A DNA stretch of 64,000 bases, taken from assembly GCF_905147365.1 (NCBI RefSeq), contig NC_056408.1, positions 13,206,001 to 13,270,000 of the forward strand, written 5' to 3'. The stretch comes from Aricia agestis (Eukaryota; Arthropoda; Insecta; Lepidoptera; Lycaenidae). A program made the position numbers and the translations under genes. A model generated the notes under the pieces. It was not told where the DNA came from. It worked only from the letters and a program-made list of their open reading frames with translations, and searched no databases. Numbering within the stretch: the first letter of the stretch is position 1; every line of letters begins with the position of its first letter. Below, piece by piece: positions 1 to 10,700 of this stretch.

Positions 1-549
1 TCTTCTCGATATCAAACTGATTTATTTTTTTGTCCATTTTATTTTCGTCATTTTCTCTTTCCGTAAGAAAGATGGTTTTCTTGTCTTCAAACCTTGTCAA
101 TTCTCTTCTCTGTTCTTGATCCTTCACTCTAAGGATCTTAGACGTCAAACTCGAAGACAAAAATTGTTGATGACGTTTTAGAAACCTTCTTAGCCAACTT
201 TTACCAGCAATGCCTTTTTTGAATGAATTTTTTATACTGTGTTCTACAGCTAGTTGATAGGCTAACCGTCGTAAATTCATTTTCGTCAGTTTATGCTCCT
301 CTTGCAAATTTATATGCTCAATAAGAAGGTTCTCTAGTTTTGAACTTAGAATAGGTTTCCGACCTAGAACTTTGCTTACAGATTCTTCTGGTGACTTTCC
401 ATCGTTGACCAAACGATAAAGAGTGGACCTGGGAACGTTGAAGTGCTTAGCCGCCTTCAAGTATCCCATCCTCTTCTCCCTAACGGCTATAACAGCAGCG
501 GACATGATATCTCTGTCCCACGTTTGTCTCTTATTGCATGTCATCATTT
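1..549 (-). CDS. Psq/CENP-B-type HTH protein, partial (runs off left edge)
   Basis: A frame stays open for 182 codons from ATG-ATG at 547-542 to the window edge, so the C-terminus is missing. The N-terminus has a pipsqueak-type helix-turn-helix (a basic TWDRD start, then YLKAAKHFNVPRSTLYRLV around residues 28-46). It is followed by a Tc5/CENP-B-like second helical domain (LRRLAYQLAVEHSI, then GKSWLRRFLKRH). This order is typical of pogo/Tigger-derived proteins, usually followed by a DDE domain that would lie outside the window. A possible acceptor CCTTTTTTTAG ends at 550, just before AA-ATG, so splicing at phase 1 is possible. It could be a transposon ORF, a domesticated gene or an unusual variable exon. 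The HTH assignment is firm; its status is not. Confidence 0.72.
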
Positions 550-830
550 CTAAAAAAAGGTCACAAAAAGAGTGTAACACAATGCATGCAAAAGTAGGTA
601 CTCTACCATTGTCGTATAAAATGAATATTCTATTCAACCATAGCATGGTTGTGAAAATGGTAAGATATAATTATTATGTATACCTAATACCTATTAGGAG
701 AAAAAAAGTTATTCATGATAATAGAGTCAGGTTTGTATTACATAATATAATATAGGAAATAAATAACTTTGCGATTGTTTATCTATTATATTTATTTCAT
801 ACAATTGGTAAAACATAATCACATTTATCT

Positions 831-977
831 TCTTATATATAAAAATGGATTTTCAAATGTGTTAGTCGCGCTAAAACTCGAAAACGGCTGAATGGATTGG
901 GCTGATTTTAGTCTTAAAATATTCGTAGAAGTCCAGGGAAGGTTTTAAAGTGACACGAAGTTCACCGGGACGACTAG
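831..977 (+). mobile_element. short Helitron-like non-autonomous remnant
   Basis: Starts TCTTATATATAAAAATGG and ends CGGGACGACTAG followed by T, the TC...CTAG|T termini expected of Helitrons. It carries the common lepidopteran phrase GCTAAAACTCGAAAACGGCTG. Most of the interior is missing. Confidence 0.45.
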
Positions 978-1297
978 TATCATTATAATAATAAGATATA
1001 AGAAAAACTCTGTGCTTTTTTCTTTATAGTTCTTTGGCCTCTACAGTCTACAACATCAATTAATATTTACACACAATAATATTATCTGATATTATGTTCA
1101 ATGTTCATCAATAACGGAAATGAAGTAGCAAAAATGACTTCTTTAATATTCGTATTGACACGGTAATATTATTATCTACCCTACACTGTCGATTTTACAG
1201 TATTACGTCAATACAAACGTACCTACAAAACGCACGCTATAGACAAATGTAAGTATGTAATCCAAATATAGACTGACAAGCCACAGGACAAGCTACC

Positions 1298-1435
1298 CGA
1301 CAAGGCTTTGAATTAACGTGGCGAAAAAAGGAACTAACGCCGCCATCATACAAAAACCCTAATTTTGACATGTTTTTGACAGTTCTCTCTCAGTTTACCG
1401 ACAGCGCCTCTGCCTACGTTACTTTAAAGCCTTGT
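1298..1435. mobile_element. solo MITE with CCGACAAGGCTTT inverted ends
   Basis: Begins CCGACAAGGCTTTGAA and ends TTAAAGCCTTGTCGG. The same sequence occurs as the core of larger MITEs at 1.5, 38.4, 43.4 and 59.6 kb, so this copy shows the core is an independent element. Confidence 0.6.
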
Positions 1436-1510
1436 CGGTCTTTAAATACTGGAGATGGGAAGCCCAATCGCATCTTTACGTACCGCGCGGCTGTAGGTAC
1501 TTATGTCTAA

Positions 1511-1838
1511 GCTTGGGTTGCACCAGAGGCGTGGTTATAGTTAAAGCTTATTTAACTTTGACCACAGAATTTGACAGAAGACGTTGCTGATCCGACAAGG
1601 CTTTATAAGAACGTGGGCGGGGCGCTGCTGGTAAACGAGAACTGTCAAAAATGACAGCGTTAGTTCCTTTTTTCGCCACGTACATTTATAGCCTTGTCGA
1701 GCTCTATGGTTATTGTTAAATATGGCGTCTTGATGGCGTCCATTTTTAACTTTAACCAAAGATTTGACATTTTGCATTGTAGTTAAAGTCGTAGTTAAAG
1801 TTACAATTATAGTTAAAGTAAGTTGGTGCAACTCACTC
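1511..1838. mobile_element. composite MITE, GGGTTGCACC termini, TAA target duplication
   Basis: Inverted ends GGGTTGCACCA / TGGTGCAACTCACTC, flanked by TAA at 1508-1510 and 1839-1841. A 3-bp TWA duplication suggests a PIF/Harbinger-like origin. The inside carries a copy of the CCGACAAGGC-type MITE. Confidence 0.7.
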
Positions 1839-2035
1839 TAAGAATCGGGCTAAACAAAATACTGAGTAGCTAATATGACCGTGTTTATAGACTTTTACAT
1901 CTTTTACATTTTAAATTATTTTTTATATCTACATATTGCATATTATACACACTATTATAATAATTTATAACTATAAAATGATCAACACAGTAACGCCCTA
2001 AGTTCAGGTAGAAATTATCAAAGGATAGTAATTAT

Positions 2036-2250
2036 CTAGCAATTTGTACGAGTCCAAAATATAGGTTCATGATTGTGATGAAGTTTGGCTTTTTTTATGT
2101 TTCCAAAGTCGTCTATCACGACCTTGGCCTGGCACTTCTTCCTTCTGTATTTGGAGCAGACGAGATGCCTCTTGTGTACCCCTGTAAAAGAGAAAGTGTG
2201 GCCTCCGAGCAACATCAGAGTCCCTCGGCGCGTGGGCAGCCAAACTACCT
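2036..2250 (-). CDS. mod(mdg4): FLYWCH zinc-finger terminal exon 1 (mod(mdg4)-type)
   Basis: The acceptor AACTTGCAG ends at 2251. The exon opens AG-GTA-GTT (phase 1) and runs 70 codons to TAG at 2036-2038. The fold follows the family: PTRRGTLMLLGGHTFSF, then V-C-S with Cys32 and Cys40, and His59/His61 as H-N-H. The finger is divergent (GGHTF rather than GYTF). No start codon makes sense upstream, so it is a 3' exon needing a shared 5' part. In mod(mdg4) the BTB exons supply dimerisation and the FLYWCH end gives isoform-specific protein or DNA contacts in chromatin. Confidence 0.8.
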
Positions 2251-2750
2251 CTGCAAGTTGCAGGCAATTGTTAGTAAATATCATAACTCACATACTTGCA
2301 ACTATGTAGTAGCTACTTTCTGTTCGTGTAAACAGGTTCAACGTATGGTTTATTCAATGACAATTTCAACAAAGATTGCAGTTAATTAAAAGGAAGATTT
2401 TATTGCAGTTAATTAAAAGGCATTGTAAAATACACCAGTGCAACTAAAATCAATCGCGAGTAACATAGTATTTAGTCAAAAACAATATATTAGGAAATAA
2501 TTAAAAAAAAAAATTTTTTTTTCAACAATATCAGAACTAAACATTATAATAATTAATAACTACCTACTTATATTATAAACAAAATAATCAACTTGAAAAC
2601 TTACTACAAATAGCGAAGTAAAAAAAACAGTTGCGGAACTATCTTTTCAATAAAAAACATTTAGTATTACAACAATATTTTCAAAAAGTATATAATATTA
2701 AATAACAACAATACAATAAATTACAATGTACAGTAAAAAATAACATTATG

Positions 2751-3010
2751 TCACGGAGACGACTCTGTTATCGAGTCGTCAGTGAAATCGGGGTTAAAGT
2801 AAATAGAGCCTTTAATCTCGTGAGGGGGATGACAATGAATGTTCAGTAGCTTCTCCACTTTTCCGTCGGAAGAGAGTTTCACGAAGGCCTTGCAGTACGC
2901 CCTCTTCTTAGAACACCTCCACCGTCTGCGCTGATTCAAGCAGTACGTGTACCCATCAATCAATAGCATCCTTTTTCCTTTCTTTGATATCACAACAGTA
3001 TATTCGATAT
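2751..3010 (-). CDS. mod(mdg4): FLYWCH zinc-finger terminal exon 2
   Basis: The acceptor TATTATTTTTCAG ends at 3011. The exon starts AT-ATC-GAA (D-I-E-Y if the upstream base is G) and stops at 2751. The order is SKKGKRMLLIDGYTY, W-R-C-S, a second Cys eight residues on, then H-C-H. An acidic 20-residue tail (DFTDDSITESSP end) follows the finger, longer than in most copies here. It belongs with the LLIDGYTY-type exons. The minus-strand order with exon 1 suggests cassettes served by the same common exon. Confidence 0.85.
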
Positions 3011-3086
3011 CTGAAAAATAATACAGTATCATGACAAGGAGTTACAATTACAATAATCGTATTTAGCTATGTACTATGTAGTATAA

Positions 3087-3469
3087 GGGTGGGCTGCACC
3101 AACTTACCTTAACATGTACTTAACTTTAACTATAACTACAGTGCAAAATGTCAAGTCTTTGGTTAAGGACGCCATATTAAACGATAACCATATTATAACC
3201 GTTCATATTTATATCGATTTTTTTCGTGAAAATTTACTATGGCTCACAGTGTTGTTAATAAGAAATATTTTTCCTGTTGATTTTTACAGATAATTCAATT
3301 TTTATACTCTCAATCCCATTAACTGTAGCTTTAATAAAAAAATAAACGCAACAAACATCTGTAAATTCCGTGGTCAAAGTTAAGGTTAAACTTAAGTTAG
3401 CCTTAACTATAACCATAACTTTGACCATAACTGTTACCACGGTCCACGCCTATATGGTGCAACCCACTC
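3087..3469. mobile_element. MITE with GGGTGGGCTGCACC termini, TAA target duplication, no inner core
   Basis: Flanked by TAA at 3084-3086 and 3470-3472; ends GGGTGGGCTGCACC and GGTGCAACCCACTC. Unlike the copies at 1.5, 38.4, 43.4 and 57.5 kb it lacks the CCGACAAGGC-type inner element, so it shows the outer element without the nested one. Confidence 0.7.
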
Positions 3470-3723
3470 TAAGTGATGTAAATATGTTTGTTGTTTTTGT
3501 TAAGATTGAACTCAAAATTGTATATTTGTGAAAGGTAAAAGAAATATTAGTCTGTAGGCAGACAACATACTAATCTCATAGCTTTTAGGGCCAACGCTAA
3601 TACACGGGCGGATGCGGGCGCGGGCGCACGCGTCGGAAGACCGACGCGGGCTAGCGGGCACCCGTAGCGTGCGCCATCTCTAAAGACGGATTAAAGTTTT
3701 TGCTTGTTAAGTTATTTATGTAC

Positions 3724-3748
3724 TAAATAAATAAATAAATAAATAAAC
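3724..3748. repeat. (AAAT)n microsatellite
   Basis: Perfect AAAT repeats of about 25 bases, directly after a GC-rich 3590-3680 patch (GCGGGCGCGGGCGC) that looks like half of a degraded element. Confidence 0.8.
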
Positions 3749-4254
3749 GTTTATTCCCCTTTTTGACCAATACACCACAAGAATAATTCAATTAAAAGGC
3801 AAAAAAATAGAACGTACAGTACAAGTTAAAAGTAATTACAAATAATTTTGACAAAATATATACTAGTTGCTCGAATATAAAAATAACTGTATTAAAAACA
3901 CAAGTTAAATAATTTTAATATAACATAATAGTTTTGGTATGTAGATACAAATACAGATTATTAAGTCTAAAACAAAAATAACATTCACCTGCCCCTATGA
4001 TTCAAAATTCTTTTCGGACTTGAAATAAGCCTAACATAGGAGCCTAACACCAAAGACTTCTATTTAATTAAATAGCAGTCTTTGCTTTCACTTGTACACT
4101 TAATACATAAAAACTAGAAAGTTTATTAAGTCAGAAGTCAGAACAAACAAACAGATTGCCAAACAAAAAGTGTTACATATTTGTCCGTGGAAACCATTAT
4201 TTATATACTTTAGCATTTCTACTACGCTCACGCTAAGCCTGCAGTGTAGTCAAT

Positions 4255-4740
4255 TTAGGCATGATGACTATTTTTTTTCTTGATGGTAAATAGAAACCTT
4301 TCCGAAATAGAAACATCGAAAGAAACATCGTGAAAGAATTACTGTGTTAGCTAAAAAAATTTCCAAGATATAACAATTCAAAAATCTCATAAAATAGACC
4401 TGCCCAAAATGCTTCATACAAACTGCTACTCGATTATGACGTCAACGTAGAATAGCTTGTATGCTTCGGGGGAGAACTTTGTTCGATAGCTATAATAATT
4501 ATAGCGTTTATGAAAGATGGTTTCATAACAAAAGTTGCTTCTATTCTAAATATTACACAACTTATCGACTGGTACTTATACAAAAATTAAGAATTAAAAA
4601 AAATACTCTATAACTGTCCAACTTTGAAGGCGAATAACAAAAAATACATAAGATATAAAGCTGTACAAATACTTATTTTTTACCGTTATATTTTTATTTT
4701 ATTTAAAAATTTGTAAATCTTTGTGTTTGTCAACATCCCT
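4255..4740. repeat. dispersed repeat, copy 1 (second copy 50238-50712)
   Basis: About 480 bases similar along their length to 50238-50712, both running from GGCATGATGACTATTTTTTT to TCAACATCCCTATT. The repeat ends within a few bases of the stop codon of the FLYWCH exon at 4742, so it supplies that exon's 3' untranslated region. No ORF seen; element class unknown. Confidence 0.7.
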
Positions 4741-4741
4741 A

Positions 4742-4974
4742 TTAAAGACGTACTAATGTTCCCGCTTTAGTCACCGCAAACTTCTGAGGGTCGTGACTGT
4801 GGATATTATGGATGTATGTAATTTTGCCGTCCACCAATTTCAGTTTAGCCTTACAGTCCTGGATTTTCTTGGAGCACGTCCACCACGCTGAATGTCCCAC
4901 TTTACAGAAAGTGTACCCTCCTACCAAGATGAGGTTCCTCCCTCTTTGCGAAGGTATTAAGTCATAAGGTACTA
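4742..4974 (-). CDS. mod(mdg4): FLYWCH zinc-finger terminal exon 3
   Basis: The acceptor GTATTTTACAG ends at 4975. It reads TA-GTA-CCT to TAA at 4742, 76 codons. PSQRGRNLILVGGYTF is followed by an unusual Cys, then WWTCSKK, C-K-A-K-L and H-S-H. The short C-terminal tail VTKAGTLVRL matches the conserved T-K-x-G-x-Y/L-V-K-x ending seen in several other copies. Confidence 0.83.
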
Positions 4975-5183
4975 CTGTAAAATACAACAATTTCTTAACA
5001 CCTATGACCGTTATAAAATTTAAATTGTAAGTGTGATGTCTAGGTAATAATTGATTTATTCGCAGGGTGTCATTAAAAGGGGATTTACAAGAACCTCTTT
5101 ATTTAAAAACGGAAAATTCTTAAAATGATGACAGTCTTCTAGTGAATTTGACAACTTTTACCGTAATCAACTCTCGGCGTCCT

Positions 5184-5461
5184 CTACATTAAACTAATTA
5201 ACAATTTTTTTTCCCATTCCATCTTTCTTATATACTTTCCATTCTTATCCGTATCAAAAATAGGAATTGAATGACGATGGTCGAAGTTTGCTTGAGTTAT
5301 TTCCGTACATTGTTTATTGAAAAACACTCTTGCCTTACATCCTGCCCCTTTTTTCGAACAGTACCAATGCCTTCTAGAAGACGACGAATAAGTATAACCG
5401 TCTATCATAATCAATTTTCTTTTGGAGCCAATATCAATAAATTGTATGCCTACAGCTAAAC
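5184..5461 (-). CDS. mod(mdg4): FLYWCH zinc-finger terminal exon 4 (tandem acceptors)
   Basis: Two acceptors six bases apart, TTGTTTTAG (G at 5462) and GTTTAG (G at 5456), both give phase 1, so the product may vary by two residues. The frame runs through SKRKLIMIDGYTYSS, WYCSKKGAGCKARV and H-R-H to a stop at 5184. The tail GKYIRKMEWEKK continues past the usual YIK-stop position, so its normal stop has probably been lost and replaced downstream. Confidence 0.78.
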
Positions 5462-5997
5462 CTAAAACAAATTATTATTTAAGTTTTATTGATAACAATA
5501 TTTCTTCTACTCCATTCTTTTTGCAATACATATATTCAATCGATTCAGAAATTCGTAATAAAACTTTTGATCAAATAAATAAATGCTTTATTAAAAGCCA
5601 CTATGGCCAAAATTCGTTACTTACGAGTAAAATTAAGTTACTGATAATTTAGGTATTAAAGTTTTATATCTTACATTTTATCACCAAGAAGAATCCTTAA
5701 AAGGGTTCGCATATCGGCGAATCAAGTATGTCAGCCAGTATCTTTAGGATACCATTGGTAGATACTTGATTGCAGTCTGCTCAGTAAGGACCATCTCTTT
5801 TTATGATTGCATAAACGTCATCAGGATACTCATTCGCAAACGTCGGTACCCAACACTTTGCAGAACCGCGGGAGACCCAAGTTAACCCAACAGAATTCTA
5901 ATGCCTCGTTTTTTTTTTTGTATAGTTGGTCCACAGCTTCGCAGTATAAACAGTTTGGCAGTACGCCGATGTTTTTGCTTAATTACTACATTGTAAT

Positions 5998-7652
5998 AGG
6001 GGTCGCAAACCGGGATCCCGAATTTCGAAAATACCGGGATACCGGGCCAAATTTAGGTCTTCTTAATACCGGTATTCATTTTACGAAAACCAGGATATTC
6101 GGTATTTTTGGTTTTAGTAAAATAAATGAAAAACAAGTGATTTAGTGATAGGTAACCATAATTATTAAATAAGTACCCACTTAATACTTTTCAAAAATTT
6201 TCATATTAAGTGGATCTTTTATCAGCCACAGCTTTATACTACTTCAAACACCATATTTTACGTCCCCAAATGCCGAAATTGTCTCGTGTCTATCTCGAAA
6301 GCCTCAAGAGTTATGTTCATAACTTCGGATTCATTAACAACTCTTGAACTCATAAAATTCAAATGCTTGCAATTATTATACATATGAGGAGCGCCATAAT
6401 TTTTATAACGCTTATCTTAAAATATTAAATTTTTTAAAACGCCTATCGAAAAAGCAATGATATTCGACCAAAAACATAAATGATCCAGTTCCTGAAAACT
6501 GTTCATGCTGGGAGATCTGTCTGTGACTTTGCCCTTGCGAACGACTCAACACAACTAGTTGCTACGCCTACGCGAATCCCAGATGTAGACGGTCAGAATC
6601 TTTCCCTGTTGGACCTTCTGCTGACTTCAAATCCTGATGGCTAGTATCCATGACCGCACCACTTGGTTCATCGGATCATTGCCTTATTAGGAGTTCTGTG
6701 CCACTTACGGTTGTATTGCGACAGCGTACTATTAATTACCGTCGTGTGTGCAAGTTAGCAGACTGGGATGGGATGCGGTCATTTTTTGCATCCCAATGAT
6801 CCCGACAACACTGCCAACTCTGTTGCCCATGATGATGGAGCTTTTCATTCCGTCCTCTGTAGTGCCAACCGGTGGCAGATTTCGTCCCTGGTTTGGTTCA
6901 TCCTCCTAAAAAAGCTCTCCGAGCAAGAGGCTTACCAATCCTGGGCCAATGCAATCTGCTCGGGATTTAAATACCAGCACATATAAACTGGATTACAACC
7001 TTGCCTCTAGATCTCTCAAGACAGAGATCACTCGGGCAAAGAAACAGCACGTCATAGAATTAGTAAGAGACTCGAGTGCCTCCCCTCGGGAACCCGTGCA
7101 TTCTGGTCGTTGGCCAAAGTTATTGAAGGGAAAGGTCACTAGCAGTATTTCCGGGCCAAGACGATTTGAAAACCTTCAAGCAGAGAGCGTATTCCCGCTT
7201 AAAAGTGCCTACGCACTTGCAGCTCTTTTGATGTTGCAAGTGTCCATGGGCGACGGTAGTTGCTTTACCAGTTAACCCGTTTGTTCGTTTGCCCCCTTAA
7301 TTTACATAAAAAAAATTAAAAAGGAGAGTCAAGTTCAATACAAAAATTAAGCCTGGCTGTGGGCTCCGCTGCAAAAAGAATTGAGATCTAAATGAGTGCC
7401 AAGTTCTATGAAAAATCGAAATATTATGTATTTGTAGAAATAAAATAACATTATAAACAAGTATTAAACTCTAGTTCTTAGCTTTACCTATTGTATACCT
7501 ATAATAACAGTTCATGTTATTTAAAATATGTGAGATCTTAACAATTTTAGCTTAAATCCCGGAAATATCGAAAATACCGGTATACCGGTATTGGTCTGGA
7601 GCCAATACCAGAAATACCGGTTTTGCTTAAATGACCCGGTATTGCGACCCCT
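5998..7652. mobile_element. hAT-like non-autonomous element, ACATTGTA target duplication
   Basis: Inverted ends AGGGGTCGCAAACCG and CCGGTATTGCGACCCCT, flanked by ACATTGTA on both sides (an 8-bp duplication as in hAT, within a couple of bases of the left end). The subterminal sequence is rich in ACCGGTATACCGGTATT repeats. It carries no transposase but contains a piece of a different LINE (6478-7320). Confidence 0.65.
6478..7320 (+). pseudogene. Jockey-type LINE fragment with 3' tail inside the hAT-like element
   Basis: Around 6480-6640 the plus strand reads like the end of an endonuclease domain (DFALANDSTQLVATPTRIPD, then SLLDLLLTSNPDG). 6949-7140 resembles the following linker (YNLASRSLKTEITRAKKQHV). 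Stops interrupt both. 7185-7320 matches the LINE 3' end also present at 21.8 and 48.3 kb (GTGTCCATGGGCGACGG, CGTTTGCCCCCTTAATTT, A-run). Confidence 0.6.
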
Positions 7653-7770
7653 ACATTGTAACCTGTGGCTTAACATGTTACACCTTACAAATAAGCTCTA
7701 CCTTCCTTTTCTATATCGAATTTAAAGGTCCCTTCGTATGGTATTTGAATCTAGAGTTAATATTTTATAT

Positions 7771-8169
7771 TGGATATCATATATCTTGTACAAATTATAA
7801 TATTGAACATAATTGTTACATCTAAGGCTAATTAGACATTGTATTTATAGACAAATAGAAAATAAATAGCCCTGATAGTGTTAGGGGGACGAAATAAAAA
7901 AAGGTCCTCCGTAACATAGTATCCAAGGTATTTGAACTAAGATACTCGTTTTAAGTTTTTAACATTGAGAGAGATCCTCGGTTCATATACAATGTACGGG
8001 AGGGAGCTTAAATATCAGAATTTCGCTTTTTCTTCCGTTGTGCACAACGAAACACTAGACTGGCACTTAGACGATTTTTGTTATACATTCGGCGCTGATG
8101 TTTCACTTGGTGTTTATGCGTCACTTGGTTAGGAAATTTAGCATAAAAATTAACAAAAAAAAATAAAAG
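7771..8169. other. AT-rich non-coding stretch
   Basis: I see no gene or element boundary here. It leads into the 3' end of the FLYWCH exon at 8170. Confidence 0.5.
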
Positions 8170-8399
8170 TTAAAAATTTCTAACTTCGTAATTGAATGAT
8201 TTGAAAATTCTACGTGGATGGTTATGGGTTCCCTCTAACAAAACCAGACGACCATCGGGAAATAGTAAAACTTTCTGTTTGCACTTGGGGTAATGGGAGC
8301 ACACCCATCTTAGTTTACTGCTTCTCGTATAAGTGTGACCATCCACACGAAGCATGTCATTTCCTCTCTGGGACTGGATAATTTCAAAAGAAACACTTT
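8170..8399 (-). CDS. mod(mdg4): FLYWCH zinc-finger terminal exon 5
   Basis: The acceptor TTCGTTCCAG ends at 8400. It starts AA-AGT-GTT and stops at 8170, 75 codons. The body reads EIIQSQRGNDMLRVDGHTY, LRWVCSHYPKCKQKV, PDGRL and H-N-H. It belongs to the same subfamily as the exons at 8967, 17463 and 20643 (E-I/V-I-K/Q-S-x-R-G, C-x4-Y-P-x-C-K, PDG), which points to local duplication. Confidence 0.85.
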
Positions 8400-8966
8400 C
8401 TGGAACGAAAAACAGTTTTTTAAGTTTTTAATAGTACAAAATTCACACTTGGAAGATGGTGACCTATAGCAATGTGCTAATTAAAAGGGTGACACCGTGT
8501 CACTGACACGTGAGTAATAAACAGCTTATATGCAACTGTTGCAAACAGTTGCCAGTGATCACAGCAGGCAAAAACCCCATGTTATTAACAGGGAACAGTA
8601 GGAGGACATCAGTCATGAAGACCACCATCCTTTTTACATAAATGTCATTTGTAAAAAAAATATATCCACAGCCGAACATATTATAACCTCCTCGTTTTTT
8701 GGAAGTCGGTTAAAAAAACATAGCGACCTCCGTTTTCTACTAACGTTACCTCTATAATTTGCAATAAAATAAGCAGCTTTCCAATCTTTCAAGTTAAAAA
8801 AAGTACACTAAAATCGGTTTAGTAATTGGGAGTTCAGCGGACAAACAACGTAACACGTAATTTTTTTTACAATATAAAGATATATTTTAATTTTATTATA
8901 AAATGTTTACAGCCACCGTTATTTATTCTGAGATGGAATCGTTGAATGTTTGTGTAACTCTTCCGA

Positions 8967-9187
8967 CTATACAAATATCCACTGATCTGCCAGCCGGACC
9001 ATTTTGGGCGGTTGGTGGACGTGGAGCTCAGATATTTTAGTGAGGGTACCGTCTGGGTATAGAGAAACCTTGGTTTTACACTTCGGGTAGTGAGTACAAA
9101 TCCACCGCGATTTGGAGCCTTGGGAGAACGTGTAACCGTCCACGAGAAGTAAATCTTTTCCTCTTCTCGACTTGATTACTTCGAAAA
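8967..9187 (-). CDS. mod(mdg4): FLYWCH zinc-finger terminal exon 6
   Basis: There is no usable ATG, so start-based gene finding misses this exon. The acceptor GTTTTGTTCCAG ends at 9188. It reads TT-TTC-GAA-GTA through IKSRRGKDLLLVDGYTF, SRWICTHYPKCKTKV, YPDGTL and H-V-H to TAG at 8967-8969. Open for 72 codons without interruption. Its closest relatives in the window are at 8170, 17463 and 20643. Confidence 0.85.
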
Positions 9188-9189
9188 CT

Positions 9190-10700
9190 GGAACAAAACA
9201 TTCATGGCATCATCAGCAATATAAAATTTTATTGCATTCTGGATATGGCCCGCGACATTGTTGCCACAGATATTCGTTTATATGATATTGAATGTACTGT
9301 AACTTTTTGGTGGAAGTTCATGTTTCATTGTAATAAATATATTATATATGTTACGCTCAAAGACCGAAATCGCTCAATGAGCGAAAAAACGGCCACGACG
9401 CGTTCTGGCAATCACAAAAAGACCATAACGCGAATTTCGTGTCGTGGCTGATATGCTATTCGTTTTTCTTGATTTGTTTTTTCGGATTTTTCGGGTTTTT
9501 TCAGATTTTTCTTAAATTCAAAAATAAACAATGCGAAAATACTTAACATATGATTTTCTGCGATCGCCAGCAACTATACAGTAAAATACTATTTAAGTCT
9601 GTAGTCTGAGGTCACGACAGTGCCCAACCAAGTCTCGAGTAAGCGGGCACGGCCGTATCTTACTTTTATCGCAGCGATTTTTTACCTCTCATATATTTTG
9701 GATCTTATCAAAGCTTAAGTATTAGATCAAGCTTCACCTCCAAGTTACATGTAAGTATTATTAAAATGTATTTGTATTTCATGAATTAGAATAATTCAGA
9801 AATTAGAAATTTTTAAGATTGAAGAATGGAAGAATGACCTTTAATTTAAATAAAATGTATGCCAACAAATCTTTGTTTAATCTTTTACATGTTTATTGCC
9901 GATTCTCAAATTAATAATTATTATTTAGTCCTCATTGATGTTTGGTATACTTTGTACCTCACTCGACACCTAACAAAAAGTCGGTAACCTTGGGGGGCAC
10001 CCAAGCAAAAAGTCGGTAACCGAAAAATCCAAATTTTACAGGAACAATGATTTACTGTTTTTTGTGTATATTTTGGCAACGCGGGGAAATAAAACCTATT
10101 TTTTGGTGCATATAATTGTTTAATCAGTATGCAATTATGTTTAATCATAAGCTAGTAATCTGTGAAAATAAATAATACAGGAAAATCATGAGTAAAAAAT
10201 TACGCTATTAACACTTTCAGGGTCTTTGCAGTATCTTTAAAAACTACCATTCGTAACATTATATTATGGACTTTTATAACGTAATTTATAATGTTAAACA
10301 GGGCGCGTATGTTAATATTACGATGTTATTGGCGTTATATATTATATTTATGCAGAAACTGTATTGCTAAATAACATTAGTTTTAATAAGAAATTTAATA
10401 CAGTGTTAGCACTAATACCGATATTTATTAATTGCAATATTACAAGGTTTGAAAGAAACACACAGAATATTGTGTATTAATAAGGTTTATGCATATCAAA
10501 ACAAATTATTGAACTCTCAAATCAGTTTCATAAAAAACACAAAGTAATTAATATATCAAACAAACACAAAAATAATGAAATTACAAAAACTAAATGGGTG
10601 CTTTGTATGTATTAATACTTAAACTTATTTTTCACCTTCATCACCTCTAAGTAAGTACCTATTTAACAAGATATAAGAAATACTATGACAAGACGTTAAT
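9190..10700. other. non-coding stretch with a diverged dispersed repeat
   Basis: 9597-9790 resembles the repeat at 13178-13440 (CACGACAGTGCCC, GGGCACGGCCG). Around 9974-10020 a CAAAAAGTCGGTAACC unit occurs twice. No gene is supported. Confidence 0.5.

Larger units (their letters stand above)
551..2035. other. non-coding stretch with small TEs
   Basis: No supported gene. It holds a Helitron-like remnant (831-977), a solo inner-type MITE (1298-1435) and a MITE with GGGTTGCACC ends (1511-1838), separated by AT-rich sequence. Confidence 0.6.
5690..7770 (-). mobile_element. LINE ORF2 C-terminal fragment, split by a hAT-like insertion
   Basis: On the minus strand 7770-7653 and 5997-5690 read together like the extreme C-terminus of a lepidopteran LINE: YCQTVYTAKLWTNYTKKKN, then YPDDVYAIIKRD and NGILKILADILDSPI. 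Stops and frame changes make it dead. The gap between the two parts is the element at 5998-7652. Confidence 0.6.

Noticed and set aside
2067..2389. Overlapping ORFs on both strands at the first FLYWCH exon
   Set aside because: Shadows of the zinc-finger frame, with no domain or splice logic of their own.
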